This document shows positions 44,519-52,790 of a DNA stretch of 64,000 bases, piece by piece (position 1 is the stretch's first letter; every line of letters begins with the position of its first letter). The stretch lies in the NCBI GenBank assembly GCA_005518205.2, contig RFFC02000012.1:1-64000 (forward strand), in the 5' to 3' direction. The position numbers and the translations under genes were made by a program. The notes under the pieces are model-generated. The model did not search any database and was not told where the DNA came from. It saw only the letters and a list, made by a program, of their open reading frames with translations. This DNA is from Hormoscilla sp. GUM202. Its GTDB lineage: Bacteria > Cyanobacteriota > Cyanobacteriia > Cyanobacteriales > Desertifilaceae.

Positions 44519-47500
44519 ATGGTTCAACAGCTGGAACGAAAACGCCAGACTAACCAATTTCCACCAGACGCACCTGTTGGCTTCCCCGTGTTTTTTAGGA
44601 CTTACAGCCGGCGTACAGCCGAGGGCAAACGAGAGTCCTGGAAAGATGTGTGCGAGCGGGCGATCGCAGGTTTGACAGAGTTGGGTAAACTAACCCCGGA
44701 AGAATCAAACTTGCTCTACCGGATGCAGCTACAGCTGAAAGCTCTGTCTTCTGGTAGATGGTTGTGGATAGGAGGTACGGAGTGGATTAAGCAACCTGAA
44801 AATTTTCCTGGTGCTTATAATTGTTCATCAACTAATATCCTTGACTGGCGATCGTTTGGTTTGTTAATGGATTTGGCCATGATGGGTTGTGGGACTGGTG
44901 CGGTTCTAGAACCCCGCTACATCAATCAACTACCACCCATTCGCAATCACCTGAAGGTGAAACTTTGGGGCAAAATTGGCGCAACTTCACCAGCAATGCG
45001 ACGGGAAGAAACAGAGGTGAAAATATCCGGGAACAAGGTAATAATTCACGTCGGCGACTCTCGCCAAGGTTGGGTAGCTTCCTATCAATCTCTGTTAGAA
45101 TTATCCACTGAAGAGCGATTTACCGACTCAGTGGAGGTTGATATTGATTTGAGTGATGTTCGCCCAGCTGGGGAACCTCTCAAAGGCTTTGGTGGTGTAG
45201 CAAATCCGGTGAAATTACCAGATATGTATCAACGCTGTGCAGGGATATTAAATAAAGCTGTCGGACGGCAATTAAATTCCGTGGAATGCAGTTTGTTGAT
45301 TGATGAAGCAGCCGTGACGATCGTGGCAGGGAATGTTAGGCGCAGCGCGGGTATTCGTCAATTCACCTTTGACGATCAATTGGGTGGCAATGCTAAGAAT
45401 AATCTCTGGCAACAAGATGAAAATGGTAACTGGCGCATAGACCCCGATCGAGATGCCTTGCGGATGGCCAACCATACCCGGATATTCCACCACAAGCCAA
45501 CCTTAGAAGAATGTATTGCAGCAGTTCGCAAGCAGTATTATAGCGGCGAAGGGGCGATCATGTGGGCTGGCGAATCTGTAGCTAGAGCTAACGGCGATCT
45601 GCTGCAAAGTCGCGAGCAGAAAACGGATTTTATGCTCGCTTACAGTCAAGGAAAATCACGAGAGTGGTTGCGAGAACGCTATCCTAATATCGCGCCCGAG
45701 GAATTGGAACATCGGTTAGCCCGTGTGGGACTTAACCCGTGCTTGAGCGACGATACTTGGATCCTTACGGAAAACGGTGCTCAAAAAATCAAAGACTTGT
45801 TAGGTAAGCAAGTTGGACTATTTGTTAATGGGGAGTTATTTTCGACCACAAAGGAAGGATTTTACGAGACGGGTGTTAAGCGTCTTTATCGTTTAACCAC
45901 AAAGGAAGGTTACGAAATCCGAGCCACTGACAACCATCCATTCCTTAAAATTACCGCCCAAACGCAGAAAAAACAATACAGCGAATGGACAGAGCTTAAG
46001 GACTTGTCAGTGGGCGACCGTGTTTCTATCCACAATCATAAGGGCATTCAACCCTGGTGCGGTGATGGAACTTTTGGTGAAGGGTGGCTGCTTGGCAGTC
46101 TTGTTGGCGATGGCAATTTTTCGGTCAGCGAAAAACATTCAAAACAAACAGCTGTACTTCGTTACTGGGGAGACAATCAAGCTCAAATGGGTGATTATGC
46201 AGCGATGTCTGGACCGTGCCGAGTCCCTCGGGACAAGAGCACGGGGAAGACATCGAAAGCGCTTATTAAAGAAGAGCTTGGCTCGCAACTTACCGCTATT
46301 GCTTACCCATGCAATCAGTACACCCAAGTGAGGGGGTCGTTTCCAGGAGCACCCACCCTGTCGTTCGCCAGCTGGCAACGACATGGGTGGGTGTCTCCGG
46401 AAACGATAGGAGCGTTGTATAAGCTGGCGAAACGTTTTGGGATGAAGCAGCGATGTCTGGACCGTGCCGAGTCCCTCGGGACAAGAGCACGGGGAAGACA
46501 TCGAAGTCACAAAACTGTAACTCCTGCAGTTGAACGAGCCAGCTCCGATTTCTATCGTGGTTTTTTGCAGGGTTTTTTTGACGCTGATGGTAGCGTAGAA
46601 GGGGGTCAGCAAGGGGGGGTTTCTGTCCGCTTATACCAAAGCGACCTAAATGCGTTAAAAGCTGTTCAACGGATGCTATTGCGGCTCGGTATTGCCTCAA
46701 AACTTTATCAGCACTGCCCTGAACGCCGGGAGTTACTGCCCGATGGTAAGGGTGGGCAGAAACTTTATAATTGTAAAGCTGCGCACGAACTGAGTGTCTC
46801 TCGCGCTAATCTTAAAGAGTTTCACGCAATTGTCGGATTCAGCGACCCTGACAAAAAAGCAAAACTTGACGCTTTACTGTGCAAACAGCGATTTCGCAAA
46901 GAGAGTTTTACTGTAAGAATCTCTAGTATTGAGTTTGACGGAATTGAACCTGTTTACGATTGTACTGTCCCTGGGGTGTCTCGTTTTGATGCCAATGGGT
47001 TTGTTGTTCATAACTGTGGTGAGATCGTGGGGGCAAATTTTTTCTGTAATTTGTCAGAGATTCACCTGAACCAAATCGATCCGCATAACTACCAAGAACA
47101 GGCTGACGCTTTCACGGCTGGGGCCCTTTCGGTGGCGACGCTGCTGAATCATAAATTTGTTGAGCCTCGCTACCGGGACAGTCGGGAATTAGACCCAATT
47201 GTGGGCGTGTCTTTCACAGGACTGTTTGATTTCTTTGTTAATGCTTTTGGGGTTGATTGGTTACACTGGTGGAAAGAAGGACGCCCGGAACTGCACGGCG
47301 GTTTGGAGTATAAGCAGCGGGAGATAGAATATCTGAGCCGCTGGAAAGAGATCGTACATCGGGTGGTGTGGGATTATTGCGATCGCCATTCCTTAAAATG
47401 CCCAAATCGCTGTACAACCTGTCAGCCTTCTGGCACGAAATCTCTACTCACAGGCGCTTCCCCAGGATGGCATCCCCCTAAAGCCCAACGCTTTATTCGG

Positions 47501-48079
47501 CGGGTTACATTTGCCAAAAACGATCCCGTAGCACTAGCTTGTATTGACTATGGTTATAATGTGGTTCCTTCTCAGTCAGATAAAGACGAAAATGGCAATC
47601 TTTTGCATGACCCATTTTCTCCCCTGTGCAGTGAATGGCTAGTAGAAATACCTGTGGCTGTACCTTGGGCTGATTTGCCCGGGGCTGATGCAATTGACAT
47701 TGCTAAATTTAGTGCGATCGCCCAAATGGATTTCTACTTAACCGTTCAGCGTTACTGGACGACACATAACTCAAGTGCGACCATTGAACTGCGGGAAAAC
47801 GAAATTGAAGCTTTAGGTACTCGCATCTATGAGGCGATCGCCCTTGATGAAGGATACATCTCAGCTGCCCTGCTAGCGAGGTTTGACGACCATCAGAGTT
47901 TCCCGCGCTTGCCATTTGAGCCCATTGACAAGCAGCAGTACGATCGGATGATTCAAGAAGTCCAGATGCGACGCCAGACAGATGATTTTCAGGCGGCTTT
48001 GAGTCGCTATGATTCAGGCTACGCAGCAGTTGGCCCCGCAGGGTGTGACTCGGATAAATGTCTGTTTCCGCGCCCTTAG
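44519..48079 (+). CDS. nrdJ: Adenosylcobalamin-dependent (class II) ribonucleotide reductase with intein
   Basis: 1186 codons: an extein of about 761 residues plus a 425-residue intein. The extein has the class II RTPR start FPVFFRTYSRRTAEGKRESW, LSSGRWLWIGG, NCSSTNILDW, FLLMD-type MMGCGTGAVL, and after the intein CGEIVGANFFCNLSEIHLNQ and CTTCQPSGTKSLLTGASPGWHP. It reduces ribonucleotides to deoxyribonucleotides using B12. The intein splits NP^CGEI, so its +1 residue is the cysteine expected to form the catalytic thiyl radical (Cys408 in the Lactobacillus enzyme); activity therefore needs splicing. The C-terminus keeps a CDSDKC pair for the redox-active thiols. Confidence 0.95.
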   Translation: MVQQLERKRQTNQFPPDAPVGFPVFFRTYSRRTAEGKRESWKDVCERAIAGLTELGKLTPEESNLLYRMQLQLKALSSGRWLWIGGTEWIKQPENFPGAYNCSSTNILDWRSFGLLMDLAMMGCGTGAVLEPRYINQLPPIRNHLKVKLWGKIGATSPAMRREETEVKISGNKVIIHVGDSRQGWVASYQSLLELSTEERFTDSVEVDIDLSDVRPAGEPLKGFGGVANPVKLPDMYQRCAGILNKAVGRQLNSVECSLLIDEAAVTIVAGNVRRSAGIRQFTFDDQLGGNAKNNLWQQDENGNWRIDPDRDALRMANHTRIFHHKPTLEECIAAVRKQYYSGEGAIMWAGESVARANGDLLQSREQKTDFMLAYSQGKSREWLRERYPNIAPEELEHRLARVGLNPCLSDDTWILTENGAQKIKDLLGKQVGLFVNGELFSTTKEGFYETGVKRLYRLTTKEGYEIRATDNHPFLKITAQTQKKQYSEWTELKDLSVGDRVSIHNHKGIQPWCGDGTFGEGWLLGSLVGDGNFSVSEKHSKQTAVLRYWGDNQAQMGDYAAMSGPCRVPRDKSTGKTSKALIKEELGSQLTAIAYPCNQYTQVRGSFPGAPTLSFASWQRHGWVSPETIGALYKLAKRFGMKQRCLDRAESLGTRARGRHRSHKTVTPAVERASSDFYRGFLQGFFDADGSVEGGQQGGVSVRLYQSDLNALKAVQRMLLRLGIASKLYQHCPERRELLPDGKGGQKLYNCKAAHELSVSRANLKEFHAIVGFSDPDKKAKLDALLCKQRFRKESFTVRISSIEFDGIEPVYDCTVPGVSRFDANGFVVHNCGEIVGANFFCNLSEIHLNQIDPHNYQEQADAFTAGALSVATLLNHKFVEPRYRDSRELDPIVGVSFTGLFDFFVNAFGVDWLHWWKEGRPELHGGLEYKQREIEYLSRWKEIVHRVVWDYCDRHSLKCPNRCTTCQPSGTKSLLTGASPGWHPPKAQRFIRRVTFAKNDPVALACIDYGYNVVPSQSDKDENGNLLHDPFSPLCSEWLVEIPVAVPWADLPGADAIDIAKFSAIAQMDFYLTVQRYWTTHNSSATIELRENEIEALGTRIYEAIALDEGYISAALLARFDDHQSFPRLPFEPIDKQQYDRMIQEVQMRRQTDDFQAALSRYDSGYAAVGPAGCDSDKCLFPRP
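46199..46257. repeat. Family B palindrome, intein copy 1
   Basis: 59 bp beginning GCAGCGATGTCTGGACCGTG and ending GGGGAAGACATCGAA. Translated in this frame as AAMSGPCRVPRDKSTGKTSK. Identical to the copy at 46447, which is read in a different frame. Confidence 0.9.
46338..46405. repeat. Family A palindrome inside the intein
   Basis: 68 bp with arms CGTTTCCAGGAGCACCCACC and GGGTGGGTGTCTCCGGAAAC; translated as FPGAPTLSFASWQRHGWVSP. Confidence 0.9.
46447..46505. repeat. Family B palindrome, intein copy 2
   Basis: Same 59 bp as 46199-46257 but translated as QRCLDRAESLGTRARGRHR, i.e. in another frame. Confidence 0.9.
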
Positions 48080-48148
48080 GCGATCGTATGAAGGTTCGTA
48101 GTAAGGACTAAGTCCTTGCGCGAGGAAAGCACGCTTCGATGCGCGAGT

Positions 48149-48216
48149 CGTTTCCAAGAGCACCCACCCTGTCGTTCGCCAGCAGGCAACGACATGGGTG
48201 GGTGTCTCTGGAAACG
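48149..48216. repeat. Family A palindrome, intergenic
   Basis: 68 bp with arms CGTTTCCAAGAGCACCCACC and GGGTGGGTGTCTCTGGAAAC, 70 bp after the nrdJ stop. Nearly identical to the copy at 50512. Confidence 0.9.
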
Positions 48217-48283
48217 ATAGGTAGTGCGAGTAGCGCTCCCCGAGTGCATCAAAGTGCTTACTACAAACTAAGGAGACAGGAAA

Positions 48284-48493
48284 ATGTTTATGGATGAACT
48301 GATGCCGATTTTCAAAGAATTAACCAAGCAGCCGATCGCCTTTTTGGGCGGCTTTTGCTCTGGGATCCTCGGGCTTTCTCTCTATGAAGACCCACTGAAA
48401 AGCTGGCTCGCAAAGCAGGTGGGTGCTGAGTCGGATGCTTCTTCTGCTAAGGCAGGCAACAGCACCGGTCCTCAGCCGATTTCGATTGAATAA
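48284..48493 (+). CDS. Small conserved membrane-associated protein
   Basis: 69 residues: a short helix MDELMPIFKELTKQP, one hydrophobic Gly-rich segment IAFLGGFCSGILGLSL, then YEDPLKSWLAKQVG and a Ser/Ala tail. I recall similar short cyanobacterial proteins with the 'DPLKSWL' motif but no function. AAGGAGA precedes the ATG with good spacing, so it is probably expressed. Confidence 0.7.
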   Translation: MFMDELMPIFKELTKQPIAFLGGFCSGILGLSLYEDPLKSWLAKQVGAESDASSAKAGNSTGPQPISIE

Positions 48494-48498
48494 GGTTA

Positions 48499-48542
48499 CT
48501 GAGGTTTGTAGTGAGGACTTCTGTCCTCACTACAAACCTCAG
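48499..48542 (+). terminator. Perfect hairpin after the small gene
   Basis: Second copy of the CTGAGGTTTGTAGTGAGGAC inverted repeat (see 34874), 6 bp after the stop codon. It may act as a transcript end. Confidence 0.6.
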
Positions 48543-48559
48543 AAAAATCGGCAGCATCA

Positions 48560-48612
48560 ATTCAAAATTCAAAATTCAGAATTTTGAATTCAGAATTTTG
48601 AATTTTGAATTA
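48560..48612. repeat. AATTCAAAATTC / GAATTTTGAATT low-complexity palindrome
   Basis: Alternating AATTCAAAATTCA and GAATTTTGAATT units that can fold on themselves; similar A/T stretches occur at 13800-13830. Confidence 0.75.
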
Positions 48613-48657
48613 GTGAGTTCCCCTCTCGCTAGAAACCCGGTTTCTAGGCATTCTCGT

Positions 48658-49260
48658 CTATCCGAAAGGAAGTTGATATATGAATGACTTGGGTACAACG
48701 CTCGCGAACTCAGCCCAAGTCGGGCTGTCCCATCCTACCGCGTCACCAAACAAGTCAACAAAAGCAGTGATGGTCCCAAGCTCACGGCCCCCGGATTCGA
48801 TGATACTGAAAGTAAATTCACTCTTTATCCCTGAAACAAATCGTTCATCTACTATGACGACTTCGACTTCTGGTCCCTGACCGATAAAAATCTCATCTAT
48901 CAAATACTCCCTGATTGGCCTCGGAGGTTCATCCCAGCGTCTGTGCTCTCCGTTACGCCAAACGGCGATTTGAAAGTCCGTTATCGTGGTGAAATCCCCT
49001 GCACTCCGACCAATTTCAAAAATATCACGACCCCCACCGCCTGTAAGCACGTCTTGGCCTCCCCCTCCAAGGAGGATATCGTTTCCCGGCCCGCCAGCCA
49101 GAGAGTCGTCTCCATTCTCTCCCTCGTCAATGTCGTTTCCCTCTCCGCCTACAATGGTATCGTCGCCCCCTGCCCCGTAGATGGTATCGTCTCCCTCTAG
49201 GCCATAGATCACCTCGTCACCGTCGTGCCCTCTGATCTGATCATCCCCAGATTCACCCTA
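48658..49260 (-). pseudogene. RTX (hemolysin-type Ca2+-binding) protein, 5'-truncated
   Basis: The frame is open from about 49258 with no start codon, reading GESGDDQIRGHDGDEVIYGL, then nonapeptide repeats GGxGxDxux (YGLEGDDTIYGAGGDDTIVGG to DVLTGGGGRDIFEIG) and a non-repeat tail (TTITDFQIAV, EYLIDEIFIGQG, FTFSIIESGGRELGTIT, WAEFASVVPKSFIYQLPFG). RTX repeats bind calcium in proteins secreted by type I systems. The upstream side ends in a stop codon 30 bp before a MITE (49290), so the 5' end was lost. The frame from 49212 could be translated from an internal ATG but lacks a signal. Confidence 0.8.
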
Positions 49261-49289
49261 CACCAACCGACTATTTATTTTTATGTTAA

Positions 49290-49434
49290 CTAGAGCGTCG
49301 GTCCAGTAGAGGGGGGTTGACAAAAAAAAGTACTGTGTATATGCCCGCTCGCCCGTTCAGTAGAACAGATTTTGGATAAAATCATGATGTCCAGAGGGAG
49401 TGAAGGCCAGATATTTTATGGACCGACGCTCTAG
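49290..49434. mobile_element. MITE with CTAGAGCGTCGGTCCA ends
   Basis: 145 bp with 16-bp perfect terminal inverted repeats. If the CTAG is a target duplication the element proper is AGCGTCGGTCCA-bounded; no longer duplication is visible. No coding capacity. It separates the truncated RTX gene from argC, ending 7 bp before the argC stop. Confidence 0.75.
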
Positions 49435-49441
49435 GCTGGTC

Positions 49442-50602
49442 TTAGGGATAAAAACCTAATTGGGGGAGGCCCAAAGTTTCTTCCCAACCCATCATCAAGT
49501 TGAGGCATTGAATGGCTTGACCGGCTTGACCCTTGATCAAGTTATCGATCGCTGAGAGGACGATCGCCCGCTCGGTGCGGGAGTCCACTTCGACGCCTAT
49601 ATAACAAAGGTTAGTGCCATAAGCCCATTTAGTCTGCGGATAGACCCCACTAGGCAACACCTTTACCCAGGGACAAGCCCGATAGAAGGCTGAGTAAATT
49701 GTAATCAAATCTTCTCGCTTCAGCCCTGGATCGTTCAGATTGCCATAGACTGTGGCTAAAATCCCCCGCACCATCGGGATCAGGTGGGGGGTGAATTGAA
49801 CCATTACCTCATGGCCAGCCAGATCGCTACAGACTTGCTCAATTTCTGGAGTATGCCGGTGATGTGCGACCCCGTAGGCTCCCAAGGAACTATCCGCTTC
49901 CGCTAGTAAGAGATGGGTTTTAGTTTGTCTCCCGCCGCCAGAGGTGCCCGATTTGGCATCGACGATCGCTGTCTCTGGTACAATTAAACCTTGCTTGAAT
50001 AGTGGTGCCAGTGCTAGCATGCTTGCCGTGGGATAGCAACCGGGACAGCCTACTAATGAGGCTTGAGCGATCCGATCGCGATACAATTCCGGTAAGCCGT
50101 AAACCGCCGTAGCTGCTACCTCATCGTCGGCGCGATCGCCTCCATACCAAGCTTTATAGACTTGCAAATCTGTTAACCGGTAGTCAGCTGAGAGGTCGAG
50201 AACCTTACACCCCTTTTCTAACAGCGTCGGTGCCATCTTATAGGCCAGACCATTGGGTAGACCCAGAAAAACTACTTGGCATTTGCCAGCAATTATGTTA
50301 AGGTCTATGGGTTCGACCTCCATCTGGACACGATGACCTAGATGAGGATAGAGGGTGCTATAGTATTTACCAGCGCTGCTGTCACCTCCTAAATAAACCA
50401 GTTCTACCCCTGGATGCTCCACCAGCAGTCGCACGAGTTGCACTCCACCATAGCCTGATGCGCCGACAATCCCAACTTTTATTCGATTTTTCCCTGCGCA
50501 GCGGAGGGGGTCGTTTCCAAGAGCACCCACCCTGTCGATCGCCAGCAGGCAACGACATGGGTGGGTGTCTCTGGAAACGATAGGAGCGTGTTCTCCCATC
50601 AT
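49442..50602 (-). CDS. argC: N-acetyl-gamma-glutamyl-phosphate reductase with a repeat-derived N-terminus
   Basis: 386 codons. The enzyme starts in earnest at [19 protein letters not shown] (NAD(P)-binding) and has the active-site Cys in [13 protein letters not shown] and the His-containing [13 protein letters not shown]. It catalyses the third step of arginine synthesis. Before residue about 40 the sequence [19 protein letters not shown] plus [14 protein letters not shown] is encoded by a family A palindrome (50512-50579) and adjacent GCGCAGCGGAGG sequence. Homologues begin only a few residues before KVGIVG. Either the native start codon was pushed upstream and the fusion is translated from 50602 or 50599, or translation starts internally; no good internal ATG exists before the fold. 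Confidence 0.92.
   Translation of the reverse strand: MMGEHAPIVSRDTHPCRCLLAIDRVGALGNDPLRCAGKNRIKVGIVGASGYGGVQLVRLLVEHPGVELVYLGGDSSAGKYYSTLYPHLGHRVQMEVEPIDLNIIAGKCQVVFLGLPNGLAYKMAPTLLEKGCKVLDLSADYRLTDLQVYKAWYGGDRADDEVAATAVYGLPELYRDRIAQASLVGCPGCYPTASMLALAPLFKQGLIVPETAIVDAKSGTSGGGRQTKTHLLLAEADSSLGAYGVAHHRHTPEIEQVCSDLAGHEVMVQFTPHLIPMVRGILATVYGNLNDPGLKREDLITIYSAFYRACPWVKVLPSGVYPQTKWAYGTNLCYIGVEVDSRTERAIVLSAIDNLIKGQAGQAIQCLNLMMGWEETLGLPQLGFYP
50512..50579. repeat. Family A palindrome in the argC 5' end
   Basis: 68 bp, nearly identical to 48149-48216 (one change, TCGATCGCC for TCGTTCGCC). It encodes residues about 8-30 of the argC frame. Confidence 0.9.
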
Positions 50603-50753
50603 GCTTTACCATTAATAAATTACTTGAAACTCAAACGGTTTAACGTTTGATGCATTCTAGTACCAAAGGCGAAATTTGGCTGTGAGACGCCTCGAAAAAC
50701 AAGGGACAATGGCCCACTGATAGCACAGCGGGCCGACAACAGGTTTGGTCTTC

Positions 50754-51989
50754 ATGTACGCAGAATCTGGAGAATTTAAGTTTGATTCGATCGACTCAGC
50801 CCTGTCAGAACTAAAGGCGGGTCGGGCGATCGTGGTCGTGGATGACGAGAACCGGGAAAACGAAGGGGATGCGATCTGCGCGGCCCAGTTCGCAACGCCG
50901 GACATGATTAATTTTATGGCAGTGCATGCCCGGGGGCTGATTTGTTTGGCCATGACGGGCGATCGCCTGGATGAACTGGACCTCCCTCTGATGGTCAACG
51001 ACAACAGCGAACGCTGCGCGAAAAATCGCAATCAAACGGCTTTTACGGTCAGCATCGACGCCGAGACAGGGGTGACTACGGGAATTTCCGCTGAAGACAG
51101 GGCCCGGACGATCCAAGTGGCCCTTAACCCAGCTACCCGTCCTCAAGACTTGCGCCGTCCCGGTCATATTTTCCCTCTGCGGGCAAGAGTTGGTGGCGTC
51201 TTAAAACGCGCTGGTCATACGGAAGCTGCAGTTGACCTGGCCGGACTCGCTGGACTCTACCAGGCGGGGGTAATTTGTGAAATTCAAAACCCTGACGGTT
51301 CAATGGCCCGCTTGCCCCAACTAATAGACTATGCCCAAAAACACGGGCTGAAAATTATTTCTATTGCCGACTTAATCAGTTACCGACTGCAACACGAACG
51401 GTTTGTTCGCCGGGAGACAGTCACCAATTTTCCCAGCCAGTTCGGTCACTTCCAGATTTATGCTTACCACAACACCCTGGATAATAGCGGTCACCTGGCC
51501 ATTGTTAAAGGTGATCCAGCAACGTTCCCAGACCAAACGGTGCTAGTGCGGATGCATTCTGAATGCCTGACTGGTGATGCTTTGGGGTCTCTGCGCTGCG
51601 ACTGTGGTTTGCAGCTGCAAGCTGCGCTGAAAATGATCGAAAATGCGGCCCTAGGATGCGTAGTGTACCTGCGCCAGGAAGGTCGGGGCATTGGTTTAAT
51701 TAATAAGCTCAAAGCCTACTCTTTACAAGATATCGGACTAGATACAGTAGAAGCAAATACTCGCCTGGGTTTTCCCCCTGACCTGCGGAATTACGGCGTG
51801 GGTGCGCAGATCCTTAATGATTTGGGCGTGAAAAAGTTTCGCCTGATTACGAATAATCCCCGCAAGATTGCTGGTTTGAAGGGCTATGGTTTAGAAATTG
51901 TCGATCGGGTGCCGTTGTTGATTGAGGCAACTGAGTACAATTCCGATTATCTGGCGACTAAGGCGCGAAAGCTGGGTCATTTCTTGTGA
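50754..51989 (+). CDS. ribBA: Bifunctional DHBP synthase / GTP cyclohydrolase II
   Basis: 411 residues. N-terminal RibB: SALSELKAGRAIVVVDDENRENEGD and GHTEAAVDLAGLAG. C-terminal RibA: VRMHSECLTGDALGSLRCDCGLQLQ (zinc cysteines), YLRQEGRGIGLINKLKAYSLQD and LGVKKFRLITNNPRKIAGL. It makes both precursors of riboflavin synthesis. ATG 50754 with AACAGG upstream is preferred; the frame opens at a TTG nine bases earlier. Divergent from argC. The last 76 bp of the gene are copied exactly at 52646-52721. Confidence 0.96.
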   Translation: MYAESGEFKFDSIDSALSELKAGRAIVVVDDENRENEGDAICAAQFATPDMINFMAVHARGLICLAMTGDRLDELDLPLMVNDNSERCAKNRNQTAFTVSIDAETGVTTGISAEDRARTIQVALNPATRPQDLRRPGHIFPLRARVGGVLKRAGHTEAAVDLAGLAGLYQAGVICEIQNPDGSMARLPQLIDYAQKHGLKIISIADLISYRLQHERFVRRETVTNFPSQFGHFQIYAYHNTLDNSGHLAIVKGDPATFPDQTVLVRMHSECLTGDALGSLRCDCGLQLQAALKMIENAALGCVVYLRQEGRGIGLINKLKAYSLQDIGLDTVEANTRLGFPPDLRNYGVGAQILNDLGVKKFRLITNNPRKIAGLKGYGLEIVDRVPLLIEATEYNSDYLATKARKLGHFL

Positions 51990-51998
51990 TTGGGCAAC

Positions 51999-52239
51999 GG
52001 GTGTGGTCATAAGTAGTTGATAGCCAGGTGCATCTCAGATACATGTATATAGCCCCTGTACGCTCCAGGCCCCTTCCGCTGCGAGGAGGGGGCGTTACCC
52101 GGGGAGCTGGGGCTTTGTTCATGTAGCCGGCGTCTTCCGCGTACTCTTGTCCTGAAGGACGCGGTAGCGACCGAGACACCGCCGGGCCCTTTAGGGTGAG
52201 GGCGACGAGGTCTCCTACCAACGGGTTTTGACCACACCC
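51999..52239. mobile_element. MITE, GGGTGTGGTCA family, copy after ribBA
   Basis: 241 bp with ends GGGTGTGGTCA / TGACCACACCC and a 9-bp duplication TTGGGCAAC (51990-51998 and 52240-52248). The interior contains hairpins of the GTAGCCGG and CGGTAGCGACCG types, some shared with the copy at 13191. Confidence 0.88.
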
Positions 52240-52383
52240 TTGGGCAACTGTTGGAGTTGAGACCTTATTGGCCAAAATTGCCTTGTGATTTACCCCAAAA
52301 CGGAAGAATTTATTAAAATCGTCTGTAGTGTAGTAGTGTATAGTATAAGGGCAGTGGGTTAGTTACGGTAACGGCATTGCGAC

Positions 52384-52438
52384 GGTCGGGGTCAGGGGTC
52401 CCACCGGCATTGTCATCCCAGGGACGCTGGCCCCGACC
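52384..52438 (+). promoter_or_regulatory. Long hairpin in the leader of the RTX gene
   Basis: Arms GGTCGGGGTCAG..and CTGGCCCCGACC, with inner GGGTCCC, end 22 bp before the ATG at 52461. TATAGTATAAG near 52338 is a possible -10. It may shelter or regulate the RTX message. Confidence 0.5.
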
Positions 52439-52522
52439 ATAATCAATAGAGGTTTAAGGCATGCAATCTAATCAAGGTAAGTTCATCTACGGGAAAGTGG
52501 GGCACGAAGCACTCCACGGTAC

Positions 52523-52636
52523 GGGTGCGGTCAAAACCCGTTGGTAAGAGGATCCCCCCCTATCCCTTTTATCAACGGGTTTTGACCACATCCGGATAAA
52601 ATTGCTCTACTCTATCAACTACTTTTGACCGCACCC
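52523..52636. mobile_element. MITE, GGGTGCGGTCA variant, in the RTX gene
   Basis: 114 bp with ends GGGTGCGGTCAAAA / TTTTGACCGCACCC and a 9-bp duplication CCACGGTAC (52514-52522 and 52637-52645), inserted in codon 21 of the RTX gene. Confidence 0.85.
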
Positions 52637-52645
52637 CCACGGTAC

Positions 52646-52790
52646 GTTGTTGATTGAGGCAACTGAGTACAATTCCGATTATCTGGCGACTAAGGCGCGA
52701 AAGCTGGGTCATTTCTTGTGATTGGGCAACGGGTGTGGTCATAAGTAGTTGATAGCCAGGTGCATCTCAGATACATGTATATAGCCCCTG
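52646..52790. repeat. 145-bp exact copy of the ribBA 3' end plus adjoining MITE end
   Basis: Matches 51914-52058 base for base by eye: ribBA codons, the TGATTGGGCAAC junction and the first 60 bp of the downstream MITE. It is followed by CGCAGGCGGGCTTT and then a second copy of the RTX sequence CACGAAGCACTCCACGGTAC (52814-52833; first copy 52503-52522). Confidence 0.9.

Larger units (their letters stand above)
45740..47014 (+). other. Intein with LAGLIDADG endonuclease in nrdJ
   Basis: 425 residues. Block A begins CLSDDTWILTENGAQKI; block B is GYEIRATDNHPFL (TxxH-like); DOD endonuclease blocks are GWLLGSLVGDGNF and FYRGFLQGFFDADGSV; block F/G reads VYDCTVPGVSRFDANGFVVHN, ending in His-Asn before the +1 Cys. 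All splicing residues (Cys1, His, penultimate His, Asn) are present. Between the two DOD motifs three palindromic repeats are inserted without closing the frame (46199-46257, 46338-46405, 46447-46505), which probably inactivates the endonuclease while sparing splicing. Confidence 0.93.
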
